A stretch of DNA of 64,000 bases from an uncultured Candidatus Melainabacteria bacterium. GTDB taxonomy: Bacteria; Cyanobacteriota; Vampirovibrionia; Gastranaerophilales; Gastranaerophilaceae. The notes under the pieces are model-generated. The model saw nothing but the letters and a program-made list of their open reading frames with translations, had not been told where the DNA came from and ran no database searches. Location of the stretch: positions 111,163-175,162 of the forward strand of contig CAKVIG010000005.1 of assembly GCA_934754515.1 (NCBI GenBank). Direction: 5' to 3'. Positions 49,263-57,532 of this stretch are shown in pieces (the first letter of the stretch is position 1; every line of letters begins with the position of its first letter). A program made the translations under genes and the position numbers.

Positions 49263-50831
49263 TTATAAAATTTTACTCAAATCTTTTTTTACAGAAGTTA
49301 GTCCTTTTATTTTAAATACACTGTTTAAGGTATTTATAAGATTTGGATTAAGCAAAATCGGAGTACATTTCCCAATAAAAACTTCAATCTCAAACTTTTC
49401 TCTCAAATAAATCATTTGAGAAATCGTATGTCTGTCACATTTTGGATAAAATACACTAATCGATATTGAATATTTTTCAGACAAACCCTCTGCAAATTCA
49501 ACCGTCGCAAAAACGTCAAAGCAAGCGTTTAAACAAACAACATTCTCTTTTTGCGTACAATAAGAAAGCGATATAATCAAAACATCATCAGGAGTTTGTT
49601 TCATGAGTTTGTCAAAATAAGTTTGCTGTTCTAAAGTATAACCATTTAAGCCAACAATAAAAATATGTGAATAATCTTTTTGACTCAATTTGTCTTCAAT
49701 AATTCCCATTGAATTATGATAATCATAACCGATTGAAACGGTTTCGCACTGTTTACCTGTTTTAAAACCTTTAGCATCTTTTGCGGATTGTATAACCCCT
49801 GAAAAATCCTTATTCTTAATCTGAACAACACCTTTTGAAGATGCGAAATCAGTTGTATAAAGTCGTCCGCGATAAAGATTTTCTACGTTGTAAAGCGAAT
49901 GACGAGTTAGAACAATCGGCCCCGGAAAAGTTGCAAAATCCAAAAGGCAGTTTTCAATCCCCTGCCCGTATTGTCCTTTGAGATTTTTATACTCGCTAAA
50001 TTTTGGAAATGTATGTGCAATCATCATTTCGTCGTGAGTATAAACATCAATGTTTTTATCTTTTACGGCTTCTAAAACGTCTTCCAATTCACGGATATTT
50101 GAACCTACAACCAATATAGCTTTTGCAGGAGTTGTTGTATAAGATACATCGTTTACGCGTTGTTTTCCGTAACGTTTCTCCTGAGAGTTTCTGAGAAGTT
50201 TCATAAGTTGATTATCAAGTTCAACAGCTTCTATTATTAAATCTTTCAAACCCATTTCTTTTGTTTCTTCTATGTTCAAAGAATTTAATATCTTTAAAAT
50301 CATCAAATATCCGTCTTTAGAATCAACTTCGAAAGATTCTAAATCTAAAACATTAATACAGATACTTTTTGCGATGACTAAAAGTATTTTGTATAAATCT
50401 TGTGTTTCTTGCGAAAGTTCTTTAACTTTTTTTAGAAATTCTTTTTCGCCGAGTTGAATTGCTTTAATAATATCAAGCTCTTTATTGTATTTGATTACTG
50501 TTTTCAAATACTCCGGTTCTGCACCTTTTTTATTGCACATTTCTTCGTATTCTTTAATTAAGCGCGGAAGTTCTGTATTATAAGCATGAGTAAGCACATT
50601 AAAATCAGTTTCTGAAAATTGCGGATTAGAAACAAGAATTGAAATTGTATTTAAAATCATTCCCTTTATTCTTTCATCAACAATATCGTTTTCATAGAGT
50701 TTAAGCGCATAATATGCAGAAGCTTTTAAGTATAAAACCAAAACTTCTTGAAGCGAAGATGTTCGAGGATTCATTGAACAAATCCCACGAGAAATGCAGC
50801 TGTCGTATCTGTAATCAAAATCATTTGTCAT
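49263..50831 (-). CDS. Degenerate hybrid-cluster protein (Hcp)-like, most metal ligands missing
   Basis: Hcp is an iron-sulfur enzyme that reduces nitric oxide or hydroxylamine. The 522 residues align by eye with its C-terminal half: ILVVGSNIRELEDVLEAV, IDVYTHDEMMIAH, GQYGQGIENCLLDFATFPGPIVLT, IFIVGLNGYTLEQQTYF. The N-terminal four-Cys cluster motif is reduced to CISRGIC, the ligand Cys after FPGPI-LT is replaced (TRHSL), and the later Cys-rich motifs keep only scattered Cys (SLSYCTQKENV). Probably not a normal Hcp. A TATAAA lies 6 bp before the ATG with no Shine-Dalgarno. Stands alone. The family is fairly sure; activity is doubtful. Confidence 0.72.
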   Translation of the reverse strand: MTNDFDYRYDSCISRGICSMNPRTSSLQEVLVLYLKASAYYALKLYENDIVDERIKGMILNTISILVSNPQFSETDFNVLTHAYNTELPRLIKEYEEMCNKKGAEPEYLKTVIKYNKELDIIKAIQLGEKEFLKKVKELSQETQDLYKILLVIAKSICINVLDLESFEVDSKDGYLMILKILNSLNIEETKEMGLKDLIIEAVELDNQLMKLLRNSQEKRYGKQRVNDVSYTTTPAKAILVVGSNIRELEDVLEAVKDKNIDVYTHDEMMIAHTFPKFSEYKNLKGQYGQGIENCLLDFATFPGPIVLTRHSLYNVENLYRGRLYTTDFASSKGVVQIKNKDFSGVIQSAKDAKGFKTGKQCETVSIGYDYHNSMGIIEDKLSQKDYSHIFIVGLNGYTLEQQTYFDKLMKQTPDDVLIISLSYCTQKENVVCLNACFDVFATVEFAEGLSEKYSISISVFYPKCDRHTISQMIYLREKFEIEVFIGKCTPILLNPNLINTLNSVFKIKGLTSVKKDLSKIL

Positions 50832-50900
50832 AGTAAATTTATAATAAGATTAACGCAGCATTTTAAAATTCCCCGAAACGGCTATTTTAAAAATTGGAAT

Positions 50901-51569
50901 TTATTGATTGTATTTTTTAGTTTTCTTTGTAATTTCTTTTTCTGAAGCTTTCACTGTTTCAACTTGGTCTAACAAATTATTACCGGCATCTACTGCTTTT
51001 TTACCGGCTTCTCTCTCTGCTGATTTATTCCAACTGCCGGTAAGCTTTCTCCAGAAAGATTTTCTTTTATCCTGTGTATTAGCAAGCGGAGTACCTTTTT
51101 CTACTGCCGTATTACCATAATCTGTCGCAGCATCTGCTTTTGATACGGTGCTTTCCAACTTTGAACTACTACCTTTAATATCAGAACTAATGCTTCCGAT
51201 TTTAGTATTAGCATCACCATTCAATGCTTCAATTTCAGAGTTTATAGTATTAACTTTTGCTTCGTCTTCTTCAGACAAGCCTTCATTGCCGGCATCTGCA
51301 AGAATTTTATCTCGTTCAGCTTCTTGCTCTTTTATTTTTACATCTAATTCTTTTTGCAAAGTTTCAATTTCACTAATTTGAGCATCAATTTCGGTTATAT
51401 ATTCATTTTGGTCATCAATAATCTGGTCATAAGATAAAGACATTTGGTTGCACATATTTGTAAGTCTGTTTGCTGCCATTATATCAGAGCCGAAAAATAT
51501 CATAGATTTTGTTATTTGATACATATCACTTGCATTAGTTTTTGCTGCAATTTTCCAAACATCTGACAT
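50901..51569 (-). CDS. Coiled-coil protein, shared-promoter set, unknown function
   Basis: 222 residues, no signal peptide. N-terminal helix (MSDVWKIAAKTNASDMYQIT...NRLTNMCNQM), a long coiled coil (about 50-110: EIDAQISEIETLQKELDVKI), a Ser/Thr-rich central helix, a basic SFWRKLTGSW segment and a Lys-rich C-terminus. AGAGGA precedes the ATG. Promoter site D drives it. The layout (polar helix, coiled coil, no Sec signal) is reminiscent of proteins exported by flagellar/type III-like machines, but that is inference. The NRLT-x2-C segment faintly matches the protein at 3703. Confidence 0.72.
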   Translation of the reverse strand: MSDVWKIAAKTNASDMYQITKSMIFFGSDIMAANRLTNMCNQMSLSYDQIIDDQNEYITEIDAQISEIETLQKELDVKIKEQEAERDKILADAGNEGLSEEDEAKVNTINSEIEALNGDANTKIGSISSDIKGSSSKLESTVSKADAATDYGNTAVEKGTPLANTQDKRKSFWRKLTGSWNKSAEREAGKKAVDAGNNLLDQVETVKASEKEITKKTKKYNQ

Positions 51570-51598
51570 TATAATTATCCTCTGCTTAATCTTACATA

Positions 51599-51650
51599 TA
51601 TAAAAAGTCTAAAAATGAATACCGATTTCACATTCATCCGAATTCGTAAC
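51599..51650 (-). promoter_or_regulatory. Shared promoter architecture, site D
   Basis: On the minus strand: GAAATC (51624-51629), 15 bp, ACTTTTTATA (51599-51608), then TATGTAAG. A single good GTTAC lies 21 bp before GAAATC, preceded at the right distance by a degenerate half. Confidence 0.68.
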
Positions 51651-51677
51651 AAAAGTTTATAATTAAAATTCACAATC

Positions 51678-51706
51678 AAAAAGGACGCCCTACGGGCGTC
51701 CTTTTT
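51678..51706 (-). terminator. Terminator of the ArsB/NhaD-type gene
   Basis: GGACGCCC-TACG-GGCGTCC with flanking A and T runs: a stable intrinsic terminator, likely active in both directions. Confidence 0.92.
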
Positions 51707-51723
51707 ACTACAAACGAAATTTG

Positions 51724-53046
51724 TTAAATAAATCTCAAATTCAAATATACAGTACTTATAAGCAATGATAGAACTACTACTGCAACACCATATTTCATGA
51801 ATCTTAAAAATGCAATCGGATGTCCTTCTTTTGCAGCATTTTCTGAAACAATTACGTTAGCAGCTGCGCCGATGATTGTTAAGTTACCGCCTAAGCAAGC
51901 ACCGAGTGACAAACTCCACCACAATGGAGTTGTGTAAACTTCGCCCATTGTTTTTTGTATTTCTACCAACATTGGTGACATTGTTGCTGTATATGGAATG
52001 TTATCAATAATACCTGAAATTAGACCTGAACCCCACAAGATAAGCATTGAAGTTGCTTCTTGAGAACCTTGTGTAACTTTCAAAATCCATTCAGCCATTA
52101 ATTTAATACCGCCTGATGCTTCAACACCACCGATAATAATAAATAAACCGATAAAGAAGAAAATTGTATTCCATTCGACATCTTTTAAAATATCTGTTGG
52201 TTTTTCAAACAGTAACAATACGCTCGCACCAAGCATAGCTGCAACACAAGTTTCAATATGTGTAATATCGTGCGTTACAAAACCTAAAATTACCAAGCCT
52301 AAAACTAGCATTGAACGAATCATCAAGTTTTTATCAGTAATTGTTTTTGAGTTATCAATTTCTGCAATTTCTTTCATCTTAGCATCATCTGCATGGAGTT
52401 TTGATTTAAACATTATTGATAAGAACACAATTACGGTAAACAAAATTATAGCAATTACACCTGTTAAATTATTTATGAAATCCATAAAACTAAATCCGGC
52501 GGCACTACCGATAATAATGTTTGGCGGGTCACCGATTAATGTTGCAGTACCACCGATATTAGACGCAAAAACTTCTGTCAGCAAGAATGGAATCGGATCG
52601 ATATCCAATTTTCTTGCGATAGCAAAAGTAATAGGCAATATCAAAATTACTGTTGTTACATTATCTAAAAACGCACTTACAACGGCTGTAAATACACCAA
52701 GAGCTGCCAAAATCAAAACAGGATGACCTTTTGTAGCCTTCATTAATTCGTTAGCCAAATATGTAAATACACCGCTTCTTGTCGTAATATTAACAATAAT
52801 CATCATTGAAACTAGCAAAAAAATTACGTTAAAATCAATAAAGTTTACAAAATAGTGTGGGTTTAAAACTCCGCCAACAGTTTTAATTTGGCTAACCAAA
52901 CCCAATATAATAGTAATACCTGCACCTAATAGCGCGATTGTAACCTTCGGTATTTTTTCCATTGCAATGAATATATATGCAAGAATTAATATTCCTGCCG
53001 AAATCAGCACATTATGCGCCGAAACAAAATTCTGAATAAATTCCAT
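51724..53046 (-). CDS. ArsB/NhaD-superfamily ion transporter
   Basis: 440 residues with about eleven membrane helices. Motifs DNVTTVILILPITFAIARK and FASNIGGTATLIGDPPNIIIG in the first half and SGIIDNIPYTATMSPM and GACLGGNLTIIGAAANVI in the second are the two inverted halves of the ion-transporter superfamily. The family includes Na+/H+ antiporters and arsenite or citrate transporters; which ion is moved cannot be read from sequence. AAAGGAAA precedes the ATG. Transcribed alone with its own terminator. Confidence 0.9.
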   Translation of the reverse strand: MEFIQNFVSAHNVLISAGILILAYIFIAMEKIPKVTIALLGAGITIILGLVSQIKTVGGVLNPHYFVNFIDFNVIFLLVSMMIIVNITTRSGVFTYLANELMKATKGHPVLILAALGVFTAVVSAFLDNVTTVILILPITFAIARKLDIDPIPFLLTEVFASNIGGTATLIGDPPNIIIGSAAGFSFMDFINNLTGVIAIILFTVIVFLSIMFKSKLHADDAKMKEIAEIDNSKTITDKNLMIRSMLVLGLVILGFVTHDITHIETCVAAMLGASVLLLFEKPTDILKDVEWNTIFFFIGLFIIIGGVEASGGIKLMAEWILKVTQGSQEATSMLILWGSGLISGIIDNIPYTATMSPMLVEIQKTMGEVYTTPLWWSLSLGACLGGNLTIIGAAANVIVSENAAKEGHPIAFLRFMKYGVAVVVLSLLISTVYLNLRFI

Positions 53047-53093
53047 TTTTTTTCCTTTCTAAAATATTATTAAATCTTTTGATAAAAATTTAA

Positions 53094-53423
53094 TTAAGGC
53101 GCGTTAGGAAAAATTTCGGTTTTATATAAATGAGCTATTGTATATTGATTTTTTACAATATAGCGTTTTTTTGCAAAAAATGTATTCTTCAAAGTTGGTG
53201 CCAGATACGAACTTCCAACACTTGAAATTGTATTATTGTTATTAGAATTAGAAGGCAGAATAATAAAACCTTCTTTTTCAATCGGCTCAATACTGCAACG
53301 GTGTTCGTGTTTTTTTGCACAAGAAAAGCCATCTTGAACATAGTTATCAAAAATCGGGCTATTGTTAAGAAATGAAAAAATAAAAAAGAATATTATTAAT
53401 AATATTTTTGCTATTGTTTTCAT
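53094..53423 (-). CDS. Small exported protein, unknown function
   Basis: 109 residues: a signal peptide or N-terminal anchor (MKTIAKILLIIFFFIFSFLN), then a short region with CAKKHEHRCSIEP (possible disulfide) and an Asn-rich stretch (SNSNNNNTISSVGSS). TGCTAAGAT lies 6 bp before the ATG with no Shine-Dalgarno, another apparent leaderless gene. It sits between the ArsB/NhaD gene and the PurD-like gene with its own promoter. No family recognised. Confidence 0.65.
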   Translation of the reverse strand: MKTIAKILLIIFFFIFSFLNNSPIFDNYVQDGFSCAKKHEHRCSIEPIEKEGFIILPSNSNNNNTISSVGSSYLAPTLKNTFFAKKRYIVKNQYTIAHLYKTEIFPNAP

Positions 53424-53459
53424 ACTGAAATCTTAGCACAAAAAATAAGAAAAATACTT

Positions 53460-54239
53460 CTAATCAAGTTCATTTAATTTTTGATAAATTCCGCAATATA
53501 CAACAAACAAAAAATCCTTCTCAAATAGAGTCTTTGCATAGTTTAAACTAAATCCGAGATTATAAATTTTGCCTTCAAATTTAATTAACTTAGAATTAAA
53601 AAATCCTATAAAATCATTTTTTTCTTGTTTTAGCGCGTTTTCTAACAGATTTGAATATTCTAAAATCTGTGAATCTTTAGAAAAAGTCTTAAGCGTTTTA
53701 CCATCAAAAAAAGAAGTCATACTAAACGGTTCGCCTTCAATAAATTCTTCAAGAAATGTAGTATCTGCAATTTCTTGCGGATATGTTTTATTAATCAAAT
53801 TTTTAACCTGCAAAACTTCATCCAAAGTATTTGCCTTAAATTTAAACCCATTTCCTCTTAAAAGCAACGGAAATTTGCTCGGATATTTCATCTTCTTTGG
53901 AATGTTTATATTACATTTTGAGAGAAATTTTCTTGACAAAAGACTGTTTGTCAGAACTTCTGACATCAAAGCATTTGGAGCAATACAATTTACAAATTTT
54001 TTTCTCAAAACATCAGCAATTCCTTGCAAAATCCATTTTTCGTTTTCTACTATAACAACATCAATTTGCAAAGCTTTGCATTTTTTTGCTAATTCGGCAA
54101 ACGTATTAAATTTAATACTTACAGCACCATCAATATCAGATGTGGCATAAAGTTTTTTCAAGAATTTCGAACGTTTGATTAGAGGTAACAATTCTCCTTC
54201 ACCCGCGATTAATACATTTAGTGTTTGCAAGAGCTGCAT
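53460..54239 (-). CDS. Degenerate PurD-like ATP-grasp protein
   Basis: PurD joins phosphoribosylamine and glycine. The 259 residues follow its N-terminal and early ATP-grasp layout: LNVLIAGEGELLPLIKRS, VVIVENEKWILQGIADVL, FVNCIAPNALMSEVLTNSLLSRKFL, and TFLEEFIEGEPFSMTSFFDG. PurD is about 420 residues, so the C-terminal third is absent, and the usual GxGGREHA, GPE and metal-binding motifs are altered. The start is uncertain: ATG 54239 or TTG 54227 after GGAGG, both inside the end of the PurN-like gene, implying coupling. Probably not a working purine enzyme. Confidence 0.65.
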   Translation of the reverse strand: MQLLQTLNVLIAGEGELLPLIKRSKFLKKLYATSDIDGAVSIKFNTFAELAKKCKALQIDVVIVENEKWILQGIADVLRKKFVNCIAPNALMSEVLTNSLLSRKFLSKCNINIPKKMKYPSKFPLLLRGNGFKFKANTLDEVLQVKNLINKTYPQEIADTTFLEEFIEGEPFSMTSFFDGKTLKTFSKDSQILEYSNLLENALKQEKNDFIGFFNSKLIKFEGKIYNLGFSLNYAKTLFEKDFLFVVYCGIYQKLNELD

Positions 54240-54700
54240 CCTCCACAGTTTCCTGAACATCCTTTTGATAAAAGATTTCTGATTTCAAACGGTTCGTTTT
54301 TAAGAATTTTTTCTAATATTAGAGGATAAATTGTTTGTTCCAAATATGCCAATTCGCGCTCAACATCATCATAATGAGAGAAATTGGAAATAAAAATCGG
54401 ATACTGAGCAATAATTCTTTGCGGATTTGTATAATAAAAAGTTATACCTGTTACCTTAACTCCGACTAAAAAAGCTTGCTTAACAGGCTCATCTCCTTGG
54501 AATGCAGGCAAAAGTGAATAGTGAACATTGATATGATTTTCAGAAATTTCGTTTTTATAATTCGTATTCACAATCAAATCAAAGTCACTTAATTCTTGAG
54601 TGTACGAATCAAAAGCTTTAACCTCAAAATCTTTCAAACAACTGATTATTGCATCAATTACAGGTGTGTATTCTGAATATATAATTGCAACTTTTTTCAT
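54218..54700 (-). CDS. Degenerate PurN-like formyltransferase with Cys-rich tail
   Basis: PurN transfers a formyl group to glycinamide ribonucleotide. 160 residues: the central INVHYSLLPAFQGDEPVKQAFLVG and GVKVTGITFYY are PurN-like and keep the catalytic Asn and His, but the catalytic Asp region (normally D-GPII-Q) is NPQRIIAQ, and the N-terminal phosphate loop (ASGxGSN) is replaced. The end GCSGNCGGCSSCKH adds four Cys. TGTTAAAAT is 6 bp before the ATG, no Shine-Dalgarno. First gene of a pair with the PurD-like protein. A re-purposed pathway, possibly metal-related, is an inference. Confidence 0.65.
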   Translation of the reverse strand: MKKVAIIYSEYTPVIDAIISCLKDFEVKAFDSYTQELSDFDLIVNTNYKNEISENHINVHYSLLPAFQGDEPVKQAFLVGVKVTGITFYYTNPQRIIAQYPIFISNFSHYDDVERELAYLEQTIYPLILEKILKNEPFEIRNLLSKGCSGNCGGCSSCKH

Positions 54701-54847
54701 AAAAATATTTTAACATATTAATCGTTTCAAAATATTTTTTAGAGCCTTTTGTAACGTTTTGTAAATAATTTGACATGTAACTAGCAAAATTTTTTATTTA
54801 CGCTTTTTTATAAAAACATAAAGCTCTCTCTTCTTATTTAAACGGAC

Positions 54848-54880
54848 AGGCCTTGTTTCATATACACAAGGTCTTTTTTT
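54848..54880 (+). terminator. Intrinsic terminator upstream of the anti-sigma gene (candidate leader RNA or sRNA end)
   Basis: About 9-bp stem (CCTTGT/ACAAGG extended by G-T, G-C and A-T pairs) followed by seven T. No upstream plus-strand gene needs it, so it may end a short RNA that starts near 54815 behind CTTTTTTATA, or act as an attenuator. Confidence 0.55.
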
Positions 54881-54936
54881 TATATTTGAACAATTTTAAC
54901 TTCTTTTTCGTTATACTGATATAAGAGGTAAAACAA

Positions 54937-55284
54937 ATGGATAATAAATGCACGAAATACGAAGGATTATTTGTTTTTTCTGATGATAAAACTTTAAAAA
55001 AGCACATCAAAGAATGCGATGAATGCCGCAATGAAGCTGAAAAAATGGAAAAAGTTTCAGACTTATTGGATGAAGTAAAGTTTTATTATTACGCAAAAAA
55101 CAAAAAACGCCCAAAATTTAGAGTTGCTTGCGCAATGTTATTGTTGTTATTCTCTACTCTAACAGCAGGAATTGTTTTTTCTAATGACGACATTTTGGAT
55201 TCTTTAAAATATGGTGATACATTGTCTGCAGAAGATTTAGGCTTTCCTGTTGACTCATACGGACTTTTGATGGTGGATGAATGA
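54937..55284 (+). CDS. Zinc-finger-type membrane anti-sigma factor
   Basis: 115 residues: a cytoplasmic N-terminal domain with the HIKECDEC (H-x3-C-x2-C) zinc motif of ZAS anti-sigma factors, one membrane helix (FRVACAMLLLLFSTLTAGIVF, about 66-86) and a short outer domain. GAGGTAAA lies upstream. Its stop overlaps the start of the ECF sigma gene by 4 bp. It would hold the sigma factor inactive until an envelope signal releases it. Anti-sigma before sigma is the less common order. Confidence 0.8.
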   Translation: MDNKCTKYEGLFVFSDDKTLKKHIKECDECRNEAEKMEKVSDLLDEVKFYYYAKNKKRPKFRVACAMLLLLFSTLTAGIVFSNDDILDSLKYGDTLSAEDLGFPVDSYGLLMVDE

Positions 55285-55778
55285 ATTTCAACGAAATAAT
55301 TAATGCAAACAAACAAAACATTAAAAACATAATAAAACTAATAACAAAACAAGAAAACGAAGACATTGAGCAAGAGGTTTATATCAAACTTTGGAAGAAT
55401 GCCGAAAAGTATGAAGAACGGGGTTCTCTAAAAAGCTGGGTAAATACTATTGCAAAAAATACATCTAAAGACTATCTGAAATCAGCGGTTGTAAAAAACA
55501 AACAAAATTCAACTTCTGATGATTTAGTTTTGTGCAATATTAAAGACAAAAAGCGAACCCCGGAAGATTGCGTTATCGTAAACGAAAGACAAAAAAGAAT
55601 CATTAAAGCAGTAGATAATTTAAAACCGAAATTTAAAGAAGTTATTATGCTATGCGAAATATACGGTTATACTTACGAAGAAGCTTCAAAAAAACTGAAT
55701 TGTCCGATTGGGACTATAAAATCAAGAATTTATAACGCAAAAAAAGAATTAGCAGAAGTTTTACAAGATTTATTATAA
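55281..55778 (+). CDS. ECF-type RNA polymerase sigma factor
   Basis: 165 residues, two-domain sigma: region 2 (NEDIEQEVYIKLWKNAEKYEE; SLKSWVNTIAKNTSKDYL) and region 4 (LKPKFKEVIMLCEIYGYTYEEASKKL; CPIGTIKSRIYNAKKEL). It overlaps the anti-sigma gene (ATGA) and is followed 14 bp later by a Spy-like gene, which is probably a target or a feedback sensor in the same transcript. Likely envelope-stress control. Confidence 0.92.
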   Translation: MNFNEIINANKQNIKNIIKLITKQENEDIEQEVYIKLWKNAEKYEERGSLKSWVNTIAKNTSKDYLKSAVVKNKQNSTSDDLVLCNIKDKKRTPEDCVIVNERQKRIIKAVDNLKPKFKEVIMLCEIYGYTYEEASKKLNCPIGTIKSRIYNAKKELAEVLQDLL

Positions 55779-55792
55779 AAAGAGAGGTAAAA

Positions 55793-56314
55793 ATGAAAAA
55801 GTTAGTAATTTTAGCTTGCACATTATGTTTAATGTCGACTGCGGTTTTTGCCGTTGACGATTTTAAGAAACCTGATTGCAAAAATCCGCCATCAAAAGAA
55901 GAAATGGCAAAAATGAGAAAAGCAAGAGAAGCTGCTTTTGAACAAAAATTAGGTTTAACAGAAGCTCAAAAAGCGAAAGCAAAAGAAATTCGCCAAAAAG
56001 GTCACAAAGAAATGAAGCCTATTATGGATAAAATCAAAGACAAACGCAGAGAAGCAGAAATGGTCAAGATGTCAAGAATTGCAGGTTGGGTTCAAGAAGA
56101 AAGATTAAATGCGATTGACAAAGACATCAGAAACTTAGAAAAAAAAGCTAATGTAATTCGCAAAAAGAATATGAAAGAATTCGAGTCAATTTTGACAAAA
56201 GACCAAAAGAAAATTCTTGAAGATATGAAAAAAGAAGGCAGACAAAAATTTGAAGCAGGACAAAGACCTTGCCCTTGCCCTGAACAACACAATCCGCCTG
56301 AAATTGCAAAATAA
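55793..56314 (+). CDS. Spy/CpxP-like periplasmic protein
   Basis: 173 residues with a signal peptide (MKKLVILACTLCLMSTAVFA) and a helical mature region carrying two LTxxQ motifs (LTEAQKAKAKEI near 57 and LTKDQKKILEDM near 142), the mark of Spy/CpxP chaperone-like proteins. Basic and acidic helices dominate; the tail PCPCPEQHNPPE is Cys/Pro-rich. AGAGAGG precedes the ATG. Cotranscribed with the sigma pair, suggesting a periplasmic stress or metal sensor-chaperone. Confidence 0.85.
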   Translation: MKKLVILACTLCLMSTAVFAVDDFKKPDCKNPPSKEEMAKMRKAREAAFEQKLGLTEAQKAKAKEIRQKGHKEMKPIMDKIKDKRREAEMVKMSRIAGWVQEERLNAIDKDIRNLEKKANVIRKKNMKEFESILTKDQKKILEDMKKEGRQKFEAGQRPCPCPEQHNPPEIAK

Positions 56315-56331
56315 TAAATTTCCAAATAAAA

Positions 56332-56361
56332 ACAGTGGTTAATAAAAATATTAACCACTGT
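56332..56361. terminator. Bidirectional terminator between the Spy-like gene and tsaD
   Basis: Perfect 12-bp stem (56332-56343 with 56350-56361), 6-nt loop, long T run on the plus strand and A run on the other. Confidence 0.92.
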
Positions 56362-56380
56362 TTTTTTTATTATTAAAAAA

Positions 56381-57409
56381 CTATGCTCTTGAAAATACTT
56401 CAACATCAATATTATCAAAAGTGTTATTAAAGAAATAAGCTGAAGAAGCAACCATTGAAGCGTTATCAGTGCAATATTTCATTATAGGCGCGTAAACAGA
56501 ATATCCTTCATCTCTCAGGCTAAAAATTTTCTTTCTGATTTCGGAGTTTGCAGCAACACCACCTGCTAATACAACTTGTTTATAGCCTGTTTCTTCCAGT
56601 GCGCGTTTAACTTTTTTGAACAAAGTTGAAGAAACGCATTCTTGGAAACTTGCGCAAATATCGTTTACAGGCATTTCTTTGCCGTCAAAACTCTTAACAA
56701 GCCTTAATACAGCCGTTTTTAATCCGCTAAAGCTGAAATCATATCCGCCAACTCTTGCTTCCGGGAGCTTGAATGCGTGTGGATTGCCTTCTTGAGCAAG
56801 CTTATCGAGTTTTGGACCACCAGGGTATGGCAAGCCGATTAGTCTTGCAACTTTGTCGTAAGCTTCTCCGACTGCGTCATCAATAGTTTCACCGATAATT
56901 TCCAAATCAGAATATGAACTTGCTTTAATTATTTGTGTATGACCACCGCTTACTAAAAGCGCAATAAAAGGTGGTTCTAGTTCTGTATCAATAAAATTAG
57001 CTGCTAAATGCGCGTTTAAGTGATTAACACCGATAAATGGTTTGTCATAAGCTAAAGCCAATGATTTTGCTGCATTTAAGCCGACCAAAAGACAACCTAC
57101 AAGCCCCGGACCTACTGTTCCTGCAAAAGCTGTAATATCCTCGCCTTTTAAGTTTGCTTGTTTAAAAGCTTCATCAATAACTACGTTAATCGCTTCCAAG
57201 TGTTCTCTTGCGGCGATTTCAGGGATAACTCCTCCGTAAGCTTCGTGGATTTTTATTTGAGAAGCTACTACGTTTGCTAAAACTTCTCGTCCGCCTTTAA
57301 CGATAGCACATGCAGTTTCATCACAGCTTGATTCAATCGCCATGATTATTGAATTTTTATCAATTGTAACAGGTTTGTTACTGAATAATGTATTTTTAAT
57401 CTTGTTCAT
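56381..57409 (-). CDS. tsaD: tRNA N6-adenosine threonylcarbamoyltransferase
   Basis: Makes t6A37 in tRNAs reading ANN codons, with TsaB/C/E. 342 residues from start 57409: AIESSCDETACAIV, the metal-binding HLNAHLAANF, LVSGGHTQII, GPKLDKLAQEG and the end VAGGVAANSEIRKK and DNASMVASSAYF. A longer open frame begins at 57514, but TATAAT is 6 bp before ATG 57409 and there is no Shine-Dalgarno, so 57409 is the likely start and the mRNA leaderless. A second internal Met 22 codons later begins the conserved fold. Confidence 0.95.
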   Translation of the reverse strand: MNKIKNTLFSNKPVTIDKNSIIMAIESSCDETACAIVKGGREVLANVVASQIKIHEAYGGVIPEIAAREHLEAINVVIDEAFKQANLKGEDITAFAGTVGPGLVGCLLVGLNAAKSLALAYDKPFIGVNHLNAHLAANFIDTELEPPFIALLVSGGHTQIIKASSYSDLEIIGETIDDAVGEAYDKVARLIGLPYPGGPKLDKLAQEGNPHAFKLPEARVGGYDFSFSGLKTAVLRLVKSFDGKEMPVNDICASFQECVSSTLFKKVKRALEETGYKQVVLAGGVAANSEIRKKIFSLRDEGYSVYAPIMKYCTDNASMVASSAYFFNNTFDNIDVEVFSRA

Positions 57410-57466
57410 AGTAGCATTATAGTACAAATGTATCGTGGAAACAATGTTTAAGTAGTTTGTTCCAAA

Positions 57467-57520
57467 GGGTGACTTGGAATAAGAAAGTAAACTTGTAATA
57501 AGATGGAATGTCACCCGCCC
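57467..57520. repeat. R5-type palindromic repeat between tsaD and obgE
   Basis: Ends GGGTGAC and GTCACCC (7 bp each), then CGCCC. The same ends, similarly spaced, occur twice in the 108-bp tandem unit at 63765-64000. Confidence 0.65.
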
Positions 57521-57532
57521 AAATGGTGAAAT

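Noticed and set aside
53569..54150. 193-residue frame antisense to the PurD-like gene
   Set aside because: No start context; the sense frame shows the PurD-like pattern.
57410..57514. N-terminal extension of tsaD
   Set aside because: Not part of the TsaD fold; overlaps the divergent promoter region and an R5 repeat.
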